DNA of 64,000 nucleotides from the NCBI GenBank assembly GCA_030674155.1, contig CM060320.1, positions 20,393,324-20,457,323 on the forward strand. Direction: 5' to 3'. Positions 12,196 through 59,574 of this stretch are shown here, piece after piece; the stretch's first letter is position 1; every line of letters begins with the position of its first letter. Position numbers and translations under genes: made by a program. The notes under the pieces are model-generated. The model worked only from the letters and a program-made list of their open reading frames with translations, was not told where the DNA came from and ran no database searches. The DNA is from Stramonita haemastoma. Lineage: Eukaryota > Mollusca > Gastropoda > Neogastropoda > Muricidae.

Positions 12196-12707
12196 CAACA
12201 CCAGCAAATAATTATGTGACGGACTGCGACACTTGACTGATGACACAGTTGATGAAGAGAGAAAGAGAGTGGGGCTGGGGGAAGAGCACACATAATTATG
12301 GGAAGAAATTCCTGGAATCAAAATTGTAACTATTTATACTTGTTTTACTGGAAGCCTGTGTTAACAGCTGACGAGTATGATGTATATTTGTGTGCACAAG
12401 ACATATTGAAAAAATATGGATAAGGACAGCAAATATCATCATGTGTGGGATTGCTGTTCCCCCCCTAAAAAAAAACAACCCAACAACAAAAAGCCTTAAA
12501 TAAACAACCCCCCCCAAAAAAAAAAAAAAAAACCTCACAAAAAACAACAACAACACACACACACACACAAAAAGAAAAAAAAAGCGAAAACATAACCTAA
12601 CAGAAAAGAATCAACAAAAAAAAGAATCAACATCCCCTCCCCTATCATTTTTATATGAAACAAGTGACAGAAACATAGCAGCAAGAAAACTGTTTGGTGG
12701 TGGTGGT

Positions 12708-12950
12708 AAGGGACGGAACAGCTCAGTGGTCTGAGCTCTCTCCAAGCATCGTTGAGTGTGGTTACCTCTTAGGCCTACCCCAGTTCAATACCCTGTAAAC
12801 ACGTACCTGCCCTCTACGCTGGTAAAGCAGCGAGGGGGGGGGGGGGGGAGATGGGCGTAGCCCTCAATATGCTGACCCCTAGAAAAGCGGAGGTCTCTGA
12901 CACTTCGCTTCCCAAAGACCATAGGTGTTATGGGACACTTAAACCTTTAA
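12708..12950 (+). repeat. SINE-C copy 2
   Basis: GGAACAGCTCAGTGGTCTGA, CATCGTTGAGTGTGGTTACC, GTACCTGCCCTCTACG, GGTAAAGCAGCGAGGG, GAGATGGGCG, GTTATGGGACACTTAAACC. The 5S-like part is shortened. Confidence 0.82.
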
Positions 12951-13681
12951 GAAACGAAATCAGATAACTCTGCTGAGACTCTGATATTATCAACAAATAG
13001 ACGAAAACATGTTGCTTTTGTGATACAAAAAAACCACCTCAACTAAACAACAGGCTAAAACGGACAAAAACTAGAGTAACTCAGTCAAGTTCAGGTTCTG
13101 GGGTAGCCTGGGCCTTGACATTTATTTCTAACCATCCGATGTTGAAATCTATAATTATCTCTGTCCTACATAACTATTAGGCTGAATAGTGATAAAAACG
13201 ATCGAAGACATCTGTTCAAATTATGACTGCTGCTGTTTCGGCTTCTAGGACATCGCCATAGCAAACCGCTTTTGCAGGACATCATGTGTGTTCCGTTTAT
13301 ATATGTACAAGTTTGGTATCAGGTAATCTTTCTAGAAGTTCTGACATGAATGAAGGAATGAATAATCTTATTTTTCAACGTCTTCTCATCCAGCCCTTGC
13401 CCTGGTTATGCACTATCAAAACAAAACAAAACCCCTAAAACAACAACAACAACAACAACAAAAGCAAAACACCAAAACAAAACAAATAAAGAAAAAAATA
13501 GTACCAACTGCTCCCCTTTAAAAAAAAACACGAACAACAGAAGTTCAACCTTTAATTTAAAGAGAGAAGACATAGTATTCAACCACATAATCCACAACTA
13601 GATACATTGATCACCATGTGAAGAAAAAAAGATAAATGTGTATTAATAAATACATAAGCCCAACAGATCCGATCACTCATT

Positions 13682-13905
13682 TATTTTATTTTATTTTTTT
13701 TTATATCGAGGATAATGGGACAAGCACTCTTGTGCTTTTTTTTTTTTACATCCAGTCCCCGTGTGTATGCAGTTTTGTAAATGTCATCTGTTCCCACCGG
13801 CACACAATGGCCTACTCTTACGAAAAGCGGAACAGGATTTAACGTGTGCGCAAGATGTTCTGCATGCGTTCGCACACGGGGCCTCGGTTTACAGTCTCAT
13901 CAGAG
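13682..13905 (-). repeat. SINE-A copy, partial
   Basis: ATATCGAGGATAATGG, CCGTGTGTATGCAGTTTTG, CCGGCACACAATGGCCTAC, CGCAAGATGTTCTGCATGCG, GGGGCCTCGG. Lies about 250 bp upstream of the ADSS start. Confidence 0.88.
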
Positions 13906-14146
13906 AAGGAGCATATAATGTCAATGTTAACCAAAACAGGCAGAAAATAAGATTGCACTGGTAACGACAAGTACAAACATAAAAAAAGCCGTTCTGGCCA
14001 CAAGAAGGGGTTCTTACTCCCCCCCCCCCCCCTCCCCCCAGCTCTTCTTTCACCACTCCCACACGCAGAGGAACGATAACCCTGTTTTGAGGTCAACCTG
14101 CGCGCCAAATCATTATTGTGCGCATGTGTCATAGCCTAGCGACAAA
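13906..14146 (+). promoter_or_regulatory. ADSS proximal upstream region and 5' UTR
   Basis: Between the SINE-A copy and the start codon. Holds a C-rich run (14018-14040), then a CG-containing stretch around 14096-14146 that is denser in CpG than the surroundings. No TATA box is evident. The transcription start cannot be placed. Confidence 0.4.
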
Positions 14147-48487
<34,341 letters not shown>

Positions 48488-49344
48488 GTGGTGTGTGTTG
48501 ACTCAGTTATGCTGTGGGCAATCACCCGATGGTGTTGAAAACTCCTCTTCTGCTGTTCTTCGGGTTTTCTGTCTTTTTGGAGGGGAGGGGGGGTGTTGCA
48601 TTTGGTTTGAACTAGGTTGAGACAGTGTCCTGTGATTTATAGTGGTCAAGGCATGTGAGAGATACATTGGGCATTCGGCGAAGGCTTAGATCTGAAGAAA
48701 ACAAATAGGCCTTTTGGTTTATTTGTTTGGTTTTTTTGGTCTTAGATCTGACAAAACAATTTTCCATTTATTTTGTATCTTCTTTTTTTTTTTTAAGTTA
48801 AAAATTGTTGTCTGTATCACAAAAGTAGAAAGTAGTTTGTGACAGATGGTGATATGTGTTGTTGCTGAATGATTCCCCCCCTCCCAAAAAAAACAACAAC
48901 AAAAAAACAGAGAAAAAATTCCCCAACTACCAACACCTCTTTTAGAATAGATAATGGGAGAAAAAAAAATATGGTGCTTTTTAGAATATATTTTTTATTT
49001 ACTTAATTGGTGAAAGTATTTTTCCTATTATTTTTTTTGGAGGAGGAAAAGGGGTTCCCTTGTGAGTTATTTCCCCTTTGTTTCATCAGTTGTTTGTTGC
49101 TTTTTCTGATGTACATGTCTGTATGGGGAAGAGGGGTTATTTTTCTGGACATATGGATTTGTCTGTGTGCTTTTTTTTCGTTTGGTTTTTTAGTTTTGAT
49201 CTTTGTGTGTTCATAATTACTCAGCTTCTAGGCCCGATATCTAACCAGAATTTTCACTTTGCTGAATTGAAACCATTGTACCATTTTGTGTAAAGTAGTT
49301 CAGAACGACAAGCGGAGCAAGGAAATGTTGAAATCCTGTTTGAT

Positions 49345-49463
49345 TTTTAGACGTTCGCAAGATACTGGCTTTGGATCATGATTGATTATTAGACGTTCGC
49401 AAGATACTGGCTTTGGATCATGATTGATTATTAGACGTTCGCAAGATACTGGCTTTGGATCAT
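49345..49463. repeat. 39-bp tandem repeat, three copies
   Basis: Unit: TTAGACGTTCGCAAGATACT then GGCTTTGGATCATGATTGA. The copies are nearly identical, so the duplication is recent. Confidence 0.95.
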
Positions 49464-52184
49464 GATAAGGCTGTAGCAGACATGACAAAGGAGTGATGTA
49501 GATTTTTGTGGTGTGGTTAGTTAACTAGGTACATCAAACTCGTGTGGCTGACGCACTCATGTGAGACATGAAATCTGAACTGTCTAGCTTGCCAGGCCAA
49601 TGCCGTATTCAAGTGTAGTAGGTTTTTGTAAAAATTATTTTCTTTGCATTGTTTTCTTAAGATTTATACAAGATGATGTTTCACGGCAGCTTCATTAATT
49701 TGGTATGGGTGTATGATACCTAGCAGTATTTAAATATTGGTAGAAACGGCTATCTGGTGATAAAAAGCATGCTAAGAAAGATCTCATTTGAATGCATTTT
49801 TGGGTGGGGGGCAGGGGAGGGAGATGCTTTTGTGGATTTTTTTTTCTTGTTGCTCCTGCAGCCTGAAAGCAGTAAGATGATGCGCTGTTATAATGTTTGT
49901 GATATGATCTGTAAACTCAGACTGTTTTACTTGTCAACTTCTACTGATTTCGTAGAAGGCTGAAAGAAAAAGTATCAGATATTTACAGCTCTACTCTGTT
50001 CCACAAGTGATACAGATACTTGATAATCGAAAGAAGGCAGGGAAAGCAAAGGAAAAAGATCGATTAGTTTCTCTCCACAATTTGTAGCCTACCTCAAGGT
50101 AAAAATTGTTTACAGAAGTAGAATGTTTAGAGCGAACGGACTTCTATATAATATCAGTCATCTTCTGTTTCTTTTTTTTTTTTCCCCTTGCATATATGAC
50201 ATGTTGCATGGTTTGATCTGTATACCGGACGGTTGTGATCTGAAGATATGTGCCCAGTTTGTGTGTGGCCTTTCTCCATCCTTCAGTCATCATCTGAAGT
50301 CCTCAGATCTGTCCTTGTTTGTTTTGTTTGTTCTGTGCTGTTGTGTTGATGTGGCGCAGTGTGACATGACAGACAGGCTGCTCTTCCAGAGCTTGATGAG
50401 TACATTGTGAAGGACACTCAAGGTTATATGGGAATTTACTGTGAGGATTGAAACTTTTTTGGGTGGGATTTTTTTTTTTTTTATAATTTATTTTTTTTAG
50501 GTGGGAGCTTGTTTAGTATCAAATTGAAGGGTCTGATTTGTTAGTTTTGATGATGGATGTGGCAATGTAGCTCTGGTATTGTTTTGATTCTGCAGTCTGA
50601 ATGAGTGCAGGAGAATGTATGTACCAGTGTAGACAAAAGTGGGGTTTTTTGTGTTTTTTTTTTAATAATATGGATTTATACAGATGACACATTCATACTT
50701 CTTAAGCCTATGTTCCTGTCCAGCATAGGTTAAAGGACATCTAATTTGAGATTACAAAGACAGACCTGCATTCTCGGTTCTGTTGGCTGGTGTGCAGGTT
50801 TTGACTGCCCGGTATCATTGGAAACTTGTGTGTGTGTATGTGTAATTTTTCAATCATGAGATTAAGAACCTTTTTGTTCACTTGAATTTTTTTGTAATGC
50901 AAGTTCACTTGTTTATTTTTCTCACTGGCATCAGTAGCCATTGTGTTAAGAGTGAAAAAAAGAAAAACCAGTGCTAGCATGCCTCATGAAGAATAGTTCC
51001 AACAGTGGTCTAAAGATAGGATAGCTGCGTAAAGTCTGTGTGACATCAGACAAGTACTGGTGAAGCTACCCAAGCACTTAACTAGAACATTCCTTGAATA
51101 GCTGTAATGTTAAGCATTTGCTTTTGCAGGAGCTCTTAACACCCCAGTCTTTTAACATGAAGGAAAGAGACTTGAAAGCACCCCTAGTCATAGCCTAAAG
51201 TTAGTGTAAAGAAAAACATTTTTTAAAAACTCCTTTGTCAGCTGTGCTATCTCCTGACAGTAACTGAGCGGAACTATAGATCTTCAAGTGACAACTTGAA
51301 TTTACATTTTTCATTCTAACCTAAAAAGGCCATTTTATTTCAGTATTTCCAATTCCCTGATTATTTCTGAATTACTTTTTTTTAACTTAAAAAGGTGATT
51401 TATTTGATTAAAATTTTTTTTCCCATATCTATTTGAAATGGTGAAATTATCTCTATTTTTGTTGCTGTTATTTTAAATGTTATTTTGATCTTTTTTCCTC
51501 TTTTACTTGAAGAGATGGTGTTCTGTAAGATTATTTTTCTCATGGAGATTGATTTTTTCCCTCATGTTTTATTTGGGAAGTGGTGGTACTTCAAGATTTT
51601 GTTCACTTAATGTGTGCGTGTGCTTTTTCTGATTCTTTTGTTTACTTCAAGATAAGATTTTTACCTTTTTTAAATTTTTTTTTTTAAACTCCCTGTTTAT
51701 TTGAAACAGCTGTATAAAACTCTATTTAAAAAAAAAAAAAAAGAGCATTTCTGTACCCACTATTTTTTTTTTTAACATGTTTATTTGAAATGAATGACCT
51801 TGACTGCAAAAATATCAGCATTACATTGTAAATATATATTTAATTTTTTAGACTTTGCTGGTTATCAGGCTAATCTTGTCCAGACCAAACGAGAGTGACC
51901 ACACACTCTATATTCAGCCTGTGAGGTTAGTTGAAGGAGGAATGTGGCCACTGCCAGTAGTACTAGTATCATTGCTATTATCAAGAAAGGGGCGAGATTT
52001 TTTTAGTGTCCATTCCCAAACTAATTTTCTGTAAAAACAGTTTGGAAGGCGACTTATCATAGTTATGAGCAGGCTTTGAAGATCATGCTTTGTGGGTTAC
52101 TGTCTCCGTTACACTCCCTTCAGCAAAACTATGATAGCATGTTGTGTAATTTATTGTTTCGCCTTACTATTAAATCTGCATACA

Positions 52185-52315
52185 GTTTGGCGTTCTAAAC
52201 TTTAACTTATGTTATTTATTGTTACTTTATTATCATCCGCATACATTTTGGCATTCTAAACTTTAACTTATGTTAATTTATTGTTACTTTATTATCATCC
52301 GCATATATTTTCAAA
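52185..52315. repeat. ~63-bp tandem duplication
   Basis: Two copies of TTCTAAACTTTAACTTATGT followed by TTATTGTTACTTTATTATCA and TCCGCATA. Confidence 0.9.
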
Positions 52316-52660
52316 AACCTGAATATTCACACCTCCACAGAGCCTGTGTGTGTTCATGACTCGTAACTTCAATTTTTGTTTTATTCACAAATTTTGCCAA
52401 GTACATTGGAGTTTTGTGTAACACTTTACAGAAAGAATTTATACACATGAAATTAATCATTCATGGTTTTTAATTTTGAATGAACTGAATCTCTACATTG
52501 AACAATGAAGTATTATTTTTATCATTATTATTATTATCATCATCAGCTGCATCGTGAACTCATGAATAATGTAGCGGGTTGAATTAGTTAATGCAGTACT
52601 TCTGTAATGGTGATGCTAGGGAAAGATATTCCATTTTATGCTTTCCTATCGGTTCTTTCA

Positions 52661-55360
52661 CATGAAAAAGCTCAGAGTGCTTACTGCTGAATAATTTGTG
52701 TGAAATTTTCTCCTCCTAGAGATTTATATTTTGGGTGTTTTGAACTTTGTACATAGCCTGTATATATATATACATGTATATTCTCCTTCTTAATACATAT
52801 GTGTATGTTTGAGCTACAGGGGGTTTTGGGGATTTTTGGAATGAGATTTGATTTGCTGCTAGCATTGAAATTAATGGCAACTAATATGAAAATTGTAGAT
52901 CTTGTTACTGTATGAAGGGATTTATTTGTCAAAAACCTGAGGGTCAGGAGAGGGTTTTGTATTCATTTAGTGGTTTTGTTTTTACCCTACTTTCAAACAT
53001 AAAACTACCTAGTGTCACAACTAACTCATTTTTCTGCAGAACAGCATCATGTTTTTTGTGTTTATTGGAGAAATGCATTGATTTAGGGATTGTATGTTGC
53101 TATTTGAACTTTTGATTTGAATTAGAGAAATCTGTGAAAGAAAAAACAGCCTGAATTAAAAGCATGAAGATGACGCATCAGTGTGATGATTTGGACCATT
53201 GATCAGGCTTAAAAGCTCCCATCTTGACAGTTGTGAAGATTTGGACCACACAAAAAATCTGGGAAAAGTTTTCTGATCAGACAGGGCTCTCTGCAGGATC
53301 ATTTCAGATTTAGACATTTCTGGTACTTGATTTTGGTAACAAGGTTTCCACACAACAAGAGGAACTAAACTACCAATGGTGCACACCTGACTGAGACTAT
53401 GCGTATTTGAAAGTTTTCTGTCATTGCGTATGATGGACTGAACGTTTTGGAAAGGGATCCAAGAGATTGAGGATAGAAATCTCTCCTATCTGGACTTTGT
53501 CAATGATATGGTTACCTTGCAAAATGCAACCAGATGAAACTTTTAGCTTGTTGAAAAGATCAGGTCATGAAAATATTAAGCAGATAAATATTGCCAAGAA
53601 AGCACCAAGCAGTCATTATTGCCAAGAAAGGAGTACCAAGTGAGCAGTGAATCTCTCTCATCGATGTTTCCCACTAATGTCACCTTGAAGTTGAGGGATC
53701 TATCAGCTGTATTGGTGATCCGAATTGTAACCAAAATGAGATAGGCAGAATAGGCAGGAATGAGGGGGGGGGGGGGGGGGGGGGGGATTAAAAAACAACA
53801 ACTTACTTGAGCAGCATTTGAAATTCTTGAACTTATTGCATGTTTTAAACACTTAATACATCTGTTAACTTCAGATCTTGTATGGCTGTGAACTTTAGCA
53901 ACTGCATATCTTGTAATGCTCGTAAAGTGTCTGGATCTAGGTCTGACAAATGTTTAACAGCCTTACACTTGGACCGTATTGTAATTGCCACAACCTTACC
54001 CCATTTGCTCAGTACTTGTTTTGTTTGTTGACCATGGAGACTTTTGTATCTTTGATTTTGAGGCTGTTGCATGTCTTTCAGGAATTTAGGGGGGGGGGGG
54101 GCAGGAATAGACTGATAATCCATGTGTACAAGCTTGCCAACATCATTCATTTACAAGGGGTAATTGGAGTTCCCAGGAAAAAGTTGTGTTGCATATTAAT
54201 GTGGAGCATGAACCTAGAGGCTTGGATGCTGGTGTGTTATTTTCTATTTTGGTTTTTAAATTTGGGCCTGATCATTCCCTCTCCCTATAAGGTAAACACA
54301 GACATTACTGTGCATGGTCTACCTGAAAAATTACAGATTTAGTGTTGGTTAAAAACTTAAACCCAGGTGGGGGGAAAGTCACTTTTTGTCCAGAATGAGT
54401 GTCGAATTGGATTATGCTTGTACTTGGTTTTCCTTCTCCTTGTTTTCTTCTAATTGTGCATGTAAAGATTGACCTTTGATTTCATGAAAAAAACCTATCA
54501 AATGAAATAAATTTATCAGACTGACTGCTGTATGTGTGTGTGTGATTTCATTTGTCCAAATCCTGTCAAGGGCGTAATTTTTACAACTTTCAATTGTTGA
54601 TACACAAAGCAATTAAATTATTTATACTTTCTTTAATGCACAGGGTTCCCAGGTGCAGGGCATGAAGGGAAAAAAAGGACCTTTAAAGACTGAACAGGAC
54701 CCCAGGTCAGATTAAAAGACCTAGACCATTGCAATTTATAAAATCTTTAAAGATCATAACATGCAAATACAGTGAAACTGTTCAGATTTACAGCTGTAAT
54801 GGCAGTCAACAACTTTGAAGCCCAATGACTCAACCATTAGATGATCACTGTCATCAGCACTTTTTCCTGAAAAAGCACTTTTCCCTGAAACGGTTTTGGG
54901 GGTCCCAGGGGGCAGAGCCCCTTGCAGGGTCAAGAGGCATTGCCCCTGAAGCTGGAGGTTTTTCAGCAATTCTAGCTTATAAAAATGCCTCTCTTTGAAC
55001 TAACTTCAGTTCTTCATACTAAGCAAATTCTGCCCAGAAATATGCTCTCCTAGAATGACTTTTCCAGTCATTTCTTCAACCCAAAGGAGGTTTTATACCC
55101 AAGTATCCACATATCTAAACAAATGTGCACTTAGGGAGATAGAGGAAGAAAAGAGAAGGAAAGACAGAGAAAGAAGACACACACGACAGAGAAACAAAGG
55201 AGAGAAAGAGAGGGGAGGTTGTGGTGGTGAATAATACCACAAAAAAAAGCATATGTGTGTGTGTGTGGAGAGAGAGAGGGGAGGGTGTGTATGTGTGTGT
55301 GTTGGTATCTGTGTTGTTAAGTGTGTGTGTGTGTATGCTAGTGTGTGTGGAGAGAGAGAT
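52661..55360. other. Non-coding stretch, no gene recognised
   Basis: AT-rich sequence with long G runs at 53766-53787 and 54089-54100, and a CAGGGTTCCCAGG at 54643 that resembles a hAT-type end without a visible partner. Otherwise I see nothing I can name. Confidence 0.45.
54506..54511 (+). promoter_or_regulatory. Candidate poly(A) signal for ADSS
   Basis: AATAAA followed about 20 bp later by a TG-rich stretch (54530-54544), the usual arrangement of a cleavage site and downstream element. It would give a 3' UTR of about 6 kb, which is long, so an earlier variant signal is quite possible. Confidence 0.3.
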
Positions 55361-55363
55361 TGA

Positions 55364-57063
55364 TTGATTGATTTATTCTTCTATATCGAGGATAATGGAG
55401 TAACAGGGTTCATATGGTCCTTGAGAAGCCTTGAATGTTGGACTCCCATTTTAAAGTCCTTAGAAAACCGTGCATATGTCCTCCAGTGTTTGAAAAGTAC
55501 TTGAATTTTATTTTTACCAAAGACTAAGAAGGATAAAAGAAAGAGAGAAATATTGGCATGGTAAGATCAGGTATGGTACTCACTGCAAATTCTTGAAAGT
55601 TTGCCAAAAGTAAAAGAAAAGAAGAAAAAATAGGAGAAAAAACGAAACTTAGGTAAGCAGGTCAAGGGAACTAACTCTTCCATGCTGGTTAGTAATTACT
55701 TCCCTTCTCTGCTTTATGTCACAAAGCAAATCCAAGCCTATGTTGGCCTAACAAGAGAACTTTTTCTGTTGAAAGACCATGTGTACCAACAATGGGTGTC
55801 GAGTTTCATGATAGGGATGGACTAGCATCTCTAATATAAGGCAGAAAGGGAGGGGGGGCTTTCACTGGCTGTTCCACTTGGGGTCAGAGAGCAATGGTTA
55901 TATATTAAATACAACAGTCAGCAGGCACCAGCCTCCCCTTTTTCATGGAGAGGAGTCCCCCCCCTCTCTCTCCTCTCTCTCACTCACTCGCCCTCTCTGT
56001 CTGTCTATATCTCTCTCTCTCACACAACACACACTCTCACTTTTGTCTCTCTGTTACACACACACACACACACATTCTCTCTGTGTTTCTGTCAGTCTGT
56101 CTGTCTGATACCTCTCTCTGTTTCTCTAGTGTCTGTCTCATACCTCTCTGTCTCTGTTTCTCTAGTATCTGTCTGTCTCTCTTTCACTTACTCACACAGC
56201 TTTTTTTAATTTATTTATTTCATGTGCTTCCCCACAACCACAACTTCTCTGTCTCTGTCTGTCTTGTCTCTTCTTCTCTCTCTCACACTCAACACACCAC
56301 CACACACACACACACAGTTCTCTCATCTTTACACATGTGTATGGCATCCCCCTGTTTCCATCAATGTGTTGTGATGTGAAAATCTGTCCACAGCAATACC
56401 ATCAGCTATTCCCCCTCACCAGCCCCTTCCCCCTCCCTTCCAGCCTGTTATCCAGGAGGATGAATGTTTACTGTTGTAAACAATTGTCTCCTGGTAAAAT
56501 AACTCACAGGGAGCTTTACATTATTTAGACTTTGAGAATCAGTATGCAGAGAAATTATGAATGAACAGATGGGGTGGTCACTTGGGTTAATTTTTTAAAA
56601 TACTAAGTGCACACTTTAGGCACAAGTTGTTTTTGATTTAGCCCAGTTAACTGCAGTAGAAATATTGATTCTTGTTATGAAGAAAATTTGCACCAAATGG
56701 CTATAGATATTTTCTTTTCAGCTGTATAGTGTCTAGACATTGTTAAAATGCAAGCACTGTTTGTCGATGGAGGTCCTTGAAAATGAGAGTGAGGTCCTTG
56801 AATTTTCTTCCCAAAGATCTGTATGAACCCTGAATAAGCACTCTTGTGCTTTTTTTTACATCCAGTCCCTGTGTGTATGCAGTTTTGTAAATGTCATCTG
56901 TTCCCACCAGCACACGATGGCCTACTCTTATGAAAAGCAGAGCACAATTTAATTAACGTGTGCGCAAGATGTTCTGCATGCATTCGCGCATGGGGCCTCG
57001 GTTTAAAGTATCATCCGAAGGAGTTTTGGGGAGAGTGGAGTCAGCACTGATGTAAACTCCAGG
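55364..57063 (-). repeat. SINE-A copy split by a hAT-like element
   Basis: The tail part (55364-55403, TTTATTCTTCTATATCGAGG and ATAATGGAGTAA) and the body (56832-57063, AATAAGCACTCTTGTGC, CCGAAGGAGTTTTGGGGAG, AACTCCAGGAG) join into one normal SINE-A once 55404-56831 is removed. Confidence 0.85.
55404..56831. mobile_element. hAT-like non-autonomous element
   Basis: Ends CAGGGTTCATATGGTCCTTG and, as complement of the right side, CAGGGTTCATACAGATC. Flanked by GAGTAA (55398-55403) and GAATAA (56832-56837), a 6-bp target duplication with one change. Subterminal TCCTTGAA and TTGAATTTT motifs occur near both ends. The interior is CT/CA microsatellite with no transposase. Confidence 0.8.
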
Positions 57064-57379
57064 AGAAAGAGAGAGAGAGAATGTGTGTGTGTGAGAGAAC
57101 TCAAACTCAAATGATTTATTCACAAAAAGGCCATTGGCCCATACATGAAGGTGGCTGCCATACTGCTTAGTATTTTGGTGTGGGATTAAAGACAACAGCA
57201 GTAAACAGTAAATTATTGTGTAGCAACAAAATCACTAGCAAAAAATGACTTACAATAATAAAGTATCTCTTTTTCTAAAGGCTTTAGTGTGTGTGAGAGA
57301 GGACAGAGAGAGAGAGAGAATGTGTGTGTGAGAGTGAAAATATGTGTGTGTGTGGTTTTTTTTTGTACCACTATGTCAC

Positions 57380-57612
57380 AGCAGATTTCTCTGGTGAAAT
57401 TCGGGCTGCTCTCCCGGGGAGAGAGCGTCGCCACAAGTGCAGCGCCTATCCATTTTTTTTCTTTTTCCTGTATGCAACTGTATTGTTTCCCTATCAGAGT
57501 GGCTTTTTTCTACTGAATTTTGCCAGGGTCACCCCCCTTGTTGCCGTGGGTTCTTTTACGTGTGCAAAATAGTGATGTGTAACACACAGGACCTCGGTTT
57601 ACATCTCATCAT
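57380..57612 (+). repeat. Unclassified SINE-like repeat
   Basis: CAGATTTCTCTGGTGAAATT, CGGGCTGCTCTCCCGGGG, TGCCAGGGTCACCCCCC, GGTTCTTTTACGTGTGC, GGACCTCGGTTTACATCTCA. The last block resembles the GGGCCTCGGTTTA block of SINE-A, so the families may share a module. Single copy here. Confidence 0.5.
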
Positions 57613-57651
57613 GTGTGTGTGTGTGTGTGTGAGAGGAGAGAGAGTTTGTGT

Positions 57652-57682
<31 letters not shown>

Positions 57683-57760
57683 ATGTGTGTGTTGTGGAGA
57701 GGCTGTAAAGTCGCTGTGTGTGAGAGAGGGAGGGAGGGGGGGGGGGGGAGGAGAGGGAGA
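57610..57760. repeat. (TG)n/(GA)n low-complexity tract
   Basis: TG runs with GAGAG and G-run interruptions. Confidence 0.9.
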
Positions 57761-58047
57761 GAGTTGTGAGTTTACACAGTAGATGTCCATCACGCTGTGA
57801 TCCATCACTAATTGCTACCACAATCCAAAGTTCTATCAGGCTACAGTAGAAACCTTGCCGAGAGCCTGGAAGTAATTATAGCTGCTGGTGTGTACTTAGA
57901 GGAAAAAGCGAGGAAGCACGAGTGCCTGATCCGATTTCCTGATGAAATACGAAATCTAGGGGCAGTTTGTGTTCAGAGACACTGAATGCAAGAGGGTTAA
58001 GGAGAAAATGAGCGTGTTCACAAGTATCAGAATTGCTGCTCACAGGC

Positions 58048-58053
58048 TTTATT
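58048..58053 (-). promoter_or_regulatory. Candidate poly(A) signal for NAA40
   Basis: AATAAA on the - strand about 2.4 kb past the NAA40 stop. The interval is mostly single-copy-looking apart from two SINEs at 59159-59451 and 59575-59700. Chosen by position only. Confidence 0.25.
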
Positions 58054-58237
58054 AACACAAGCACTCTGCACAGGAGCCATGCAGTCTCTTTTCTGAGGTT
58101 GAATCTTCAGTTTGGTGTTGCTAAGAACGTTGGAATGGAGACAACAGAAAATGCAAAGGAATAACTTCCATTATTCCCCCCCTCGGGATGATGTATAAAC
58201 AAGACACCTGTGTGCATGCTGGTTATTTTTTTATAAT

Positions 58238-58378
58238 TTTGTCATCAGCTCCTACCGGCACACGATGGCCTGCTCTTCCGAAAGGCGGAACAGGGTTTTA
58301 ACGTGTGCGCAAGATGTTCTGCATGCGTTCGCACACGCGGCCTCGGTTTACAGTCTCATCCAAATGACTTGTCAATAC
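58238..58378 (-). repeat. SINE-A copy, partial
   Basis: CCTACCGGCACACGATGGCC, GAAAGGCGGAACAGGG, GTGCGCAAGATGTTCTGC, CGCACACGCGGCCTCGG. Confidence 0.85.
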
Positions 58379-59158
58379 AAGTCATTGAGAATGATTCAAT
58401 TCCTGTTTTTCTAAAGCCATGACATCGACAAGCCTTTGATTTTCCTTTATGATGATGAGTTTCTCTGCCCTTCTATTCACAAGCCCACAATCATAAACAG
58501 CGCATAGGGCATGGCAGTTCTGTGCATTTACAATGACTTCAATATGTATTTAAATATTTGGGGGAGGGGAGAGACACAACAAATGGAAACAAGCCACACA
58601 AAGACCAATTTTTTTTGTTTTGTTTTGTTTAATCATCTCAAAAGTCAAACAAAATGTATATTCTCTCACTTGTATTCTAAAATGCACACAAAAAAAGGCA
58701 GACAGAGAAAATACATTAAAAAGCTGAATGCTTGCAAGACAAAAATGGCCGACTTCCAAAAACTGTTTTGTCAAAAAGACATTTTCAGCATAAAACATTC
58801 TTTGTACATATCTTGACAGTCTATACATATTTTGGCTTGGGTTCGGAACAACACAAAGTCTTGGGGCTGATTAAAATGTTAATTCTTAAACTGCAAATGT
58901 TACTAGAAAAGGTGTCTCCTGCAGAGTCCAACACAGTCCCTCTCTTTCAGCCTTTCTGATGAAATGTGGGCAAACAGCACACTGTGAGGTCAGCACAGAC
59001 ATCTGCTCAATGCAGTTCAAAATGAAAGGCATCAGCTTGGAACACCTTTCATAGTTTCCCAGTTTCAAACTGGGCAAAAAAACCAATACAAAGATCCCAA
59101 AATTTTGACAAAATTGGAGCCCTTTTCAAGGAATTTTAAGGTAATCCAAAAATGTATT

Positions 59159-59451
59159 GCCGCCGCTGTGGCCTAGTGGTTGGGGTGTTGTACTCGTAAT
59201 CTAAAGGTTGCGGGTTCGATCCCAGCTATTCCGCTATGGCGTTGTGCCCTTGGAAAAGGCACTTTACGGCTATTTTCTCACCCCACCCAGGTGTAAAAGG
59301 GGTACCAACCTTGTGTTGGGGGTTAATCCTGCGATAGACTGGCGTCCTATCCAGGGGGGAGTCTATGACTCTCAGTCGCTTAACGCCACAGAAACCGGGA
59401 TAAGCACCGGCCTGATGAGCCTTATGGCTCGGGACAGACTTTAACTTAACT
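59159..59451 (+). repeat. SINE-D copy 3, with target duplication
   Basis: 293 bp flanked by AAAAATGTATT (59148-59158 and 59452-59462). Differs from the copy at 23752 at only a handful of positions, so both are young. Lies in the probable NAA40 3' UTR, opposite to its transcription. Confidence 0.94.
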
Positions 59452-59574
59452 AAAAATGTATTACCAGAAAGGTACTTAAACCATACCAAAAACTTGCAAC
59501 AGTTTTCCACTTGGGCAAAAGAAAATCAACACTTGCTGGCAAGCAGTACAGCTGCCTCCATGGCCAGGTGCTTG

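Larger units (their letters stand above)
48488..52660 (+). other. ADSS downstream region, probable 3' UTR
   Basis: AT-rich, almost free of the SINE families that crowd the introns, and without exon-like open reading frames. Contains a 39-bp triplet repeat (49345-49463) and a TGTAAATA Pumilio-like site near 51828. The absence of SINEs is the main argument for transcribed UTR. Confidence 0.4.

Noticed and set aside
13839..14132. - strand frame upstream of ADSS as a divergent gene
   Set aside because: Covers a SINE-A fragment and a C run; no homology or splice pattern.
54643..54990. A third hAT-like element starting CAGGGTTCCCAGG
   Set aside because: No matching inverted end or target duplication could be found downstream.
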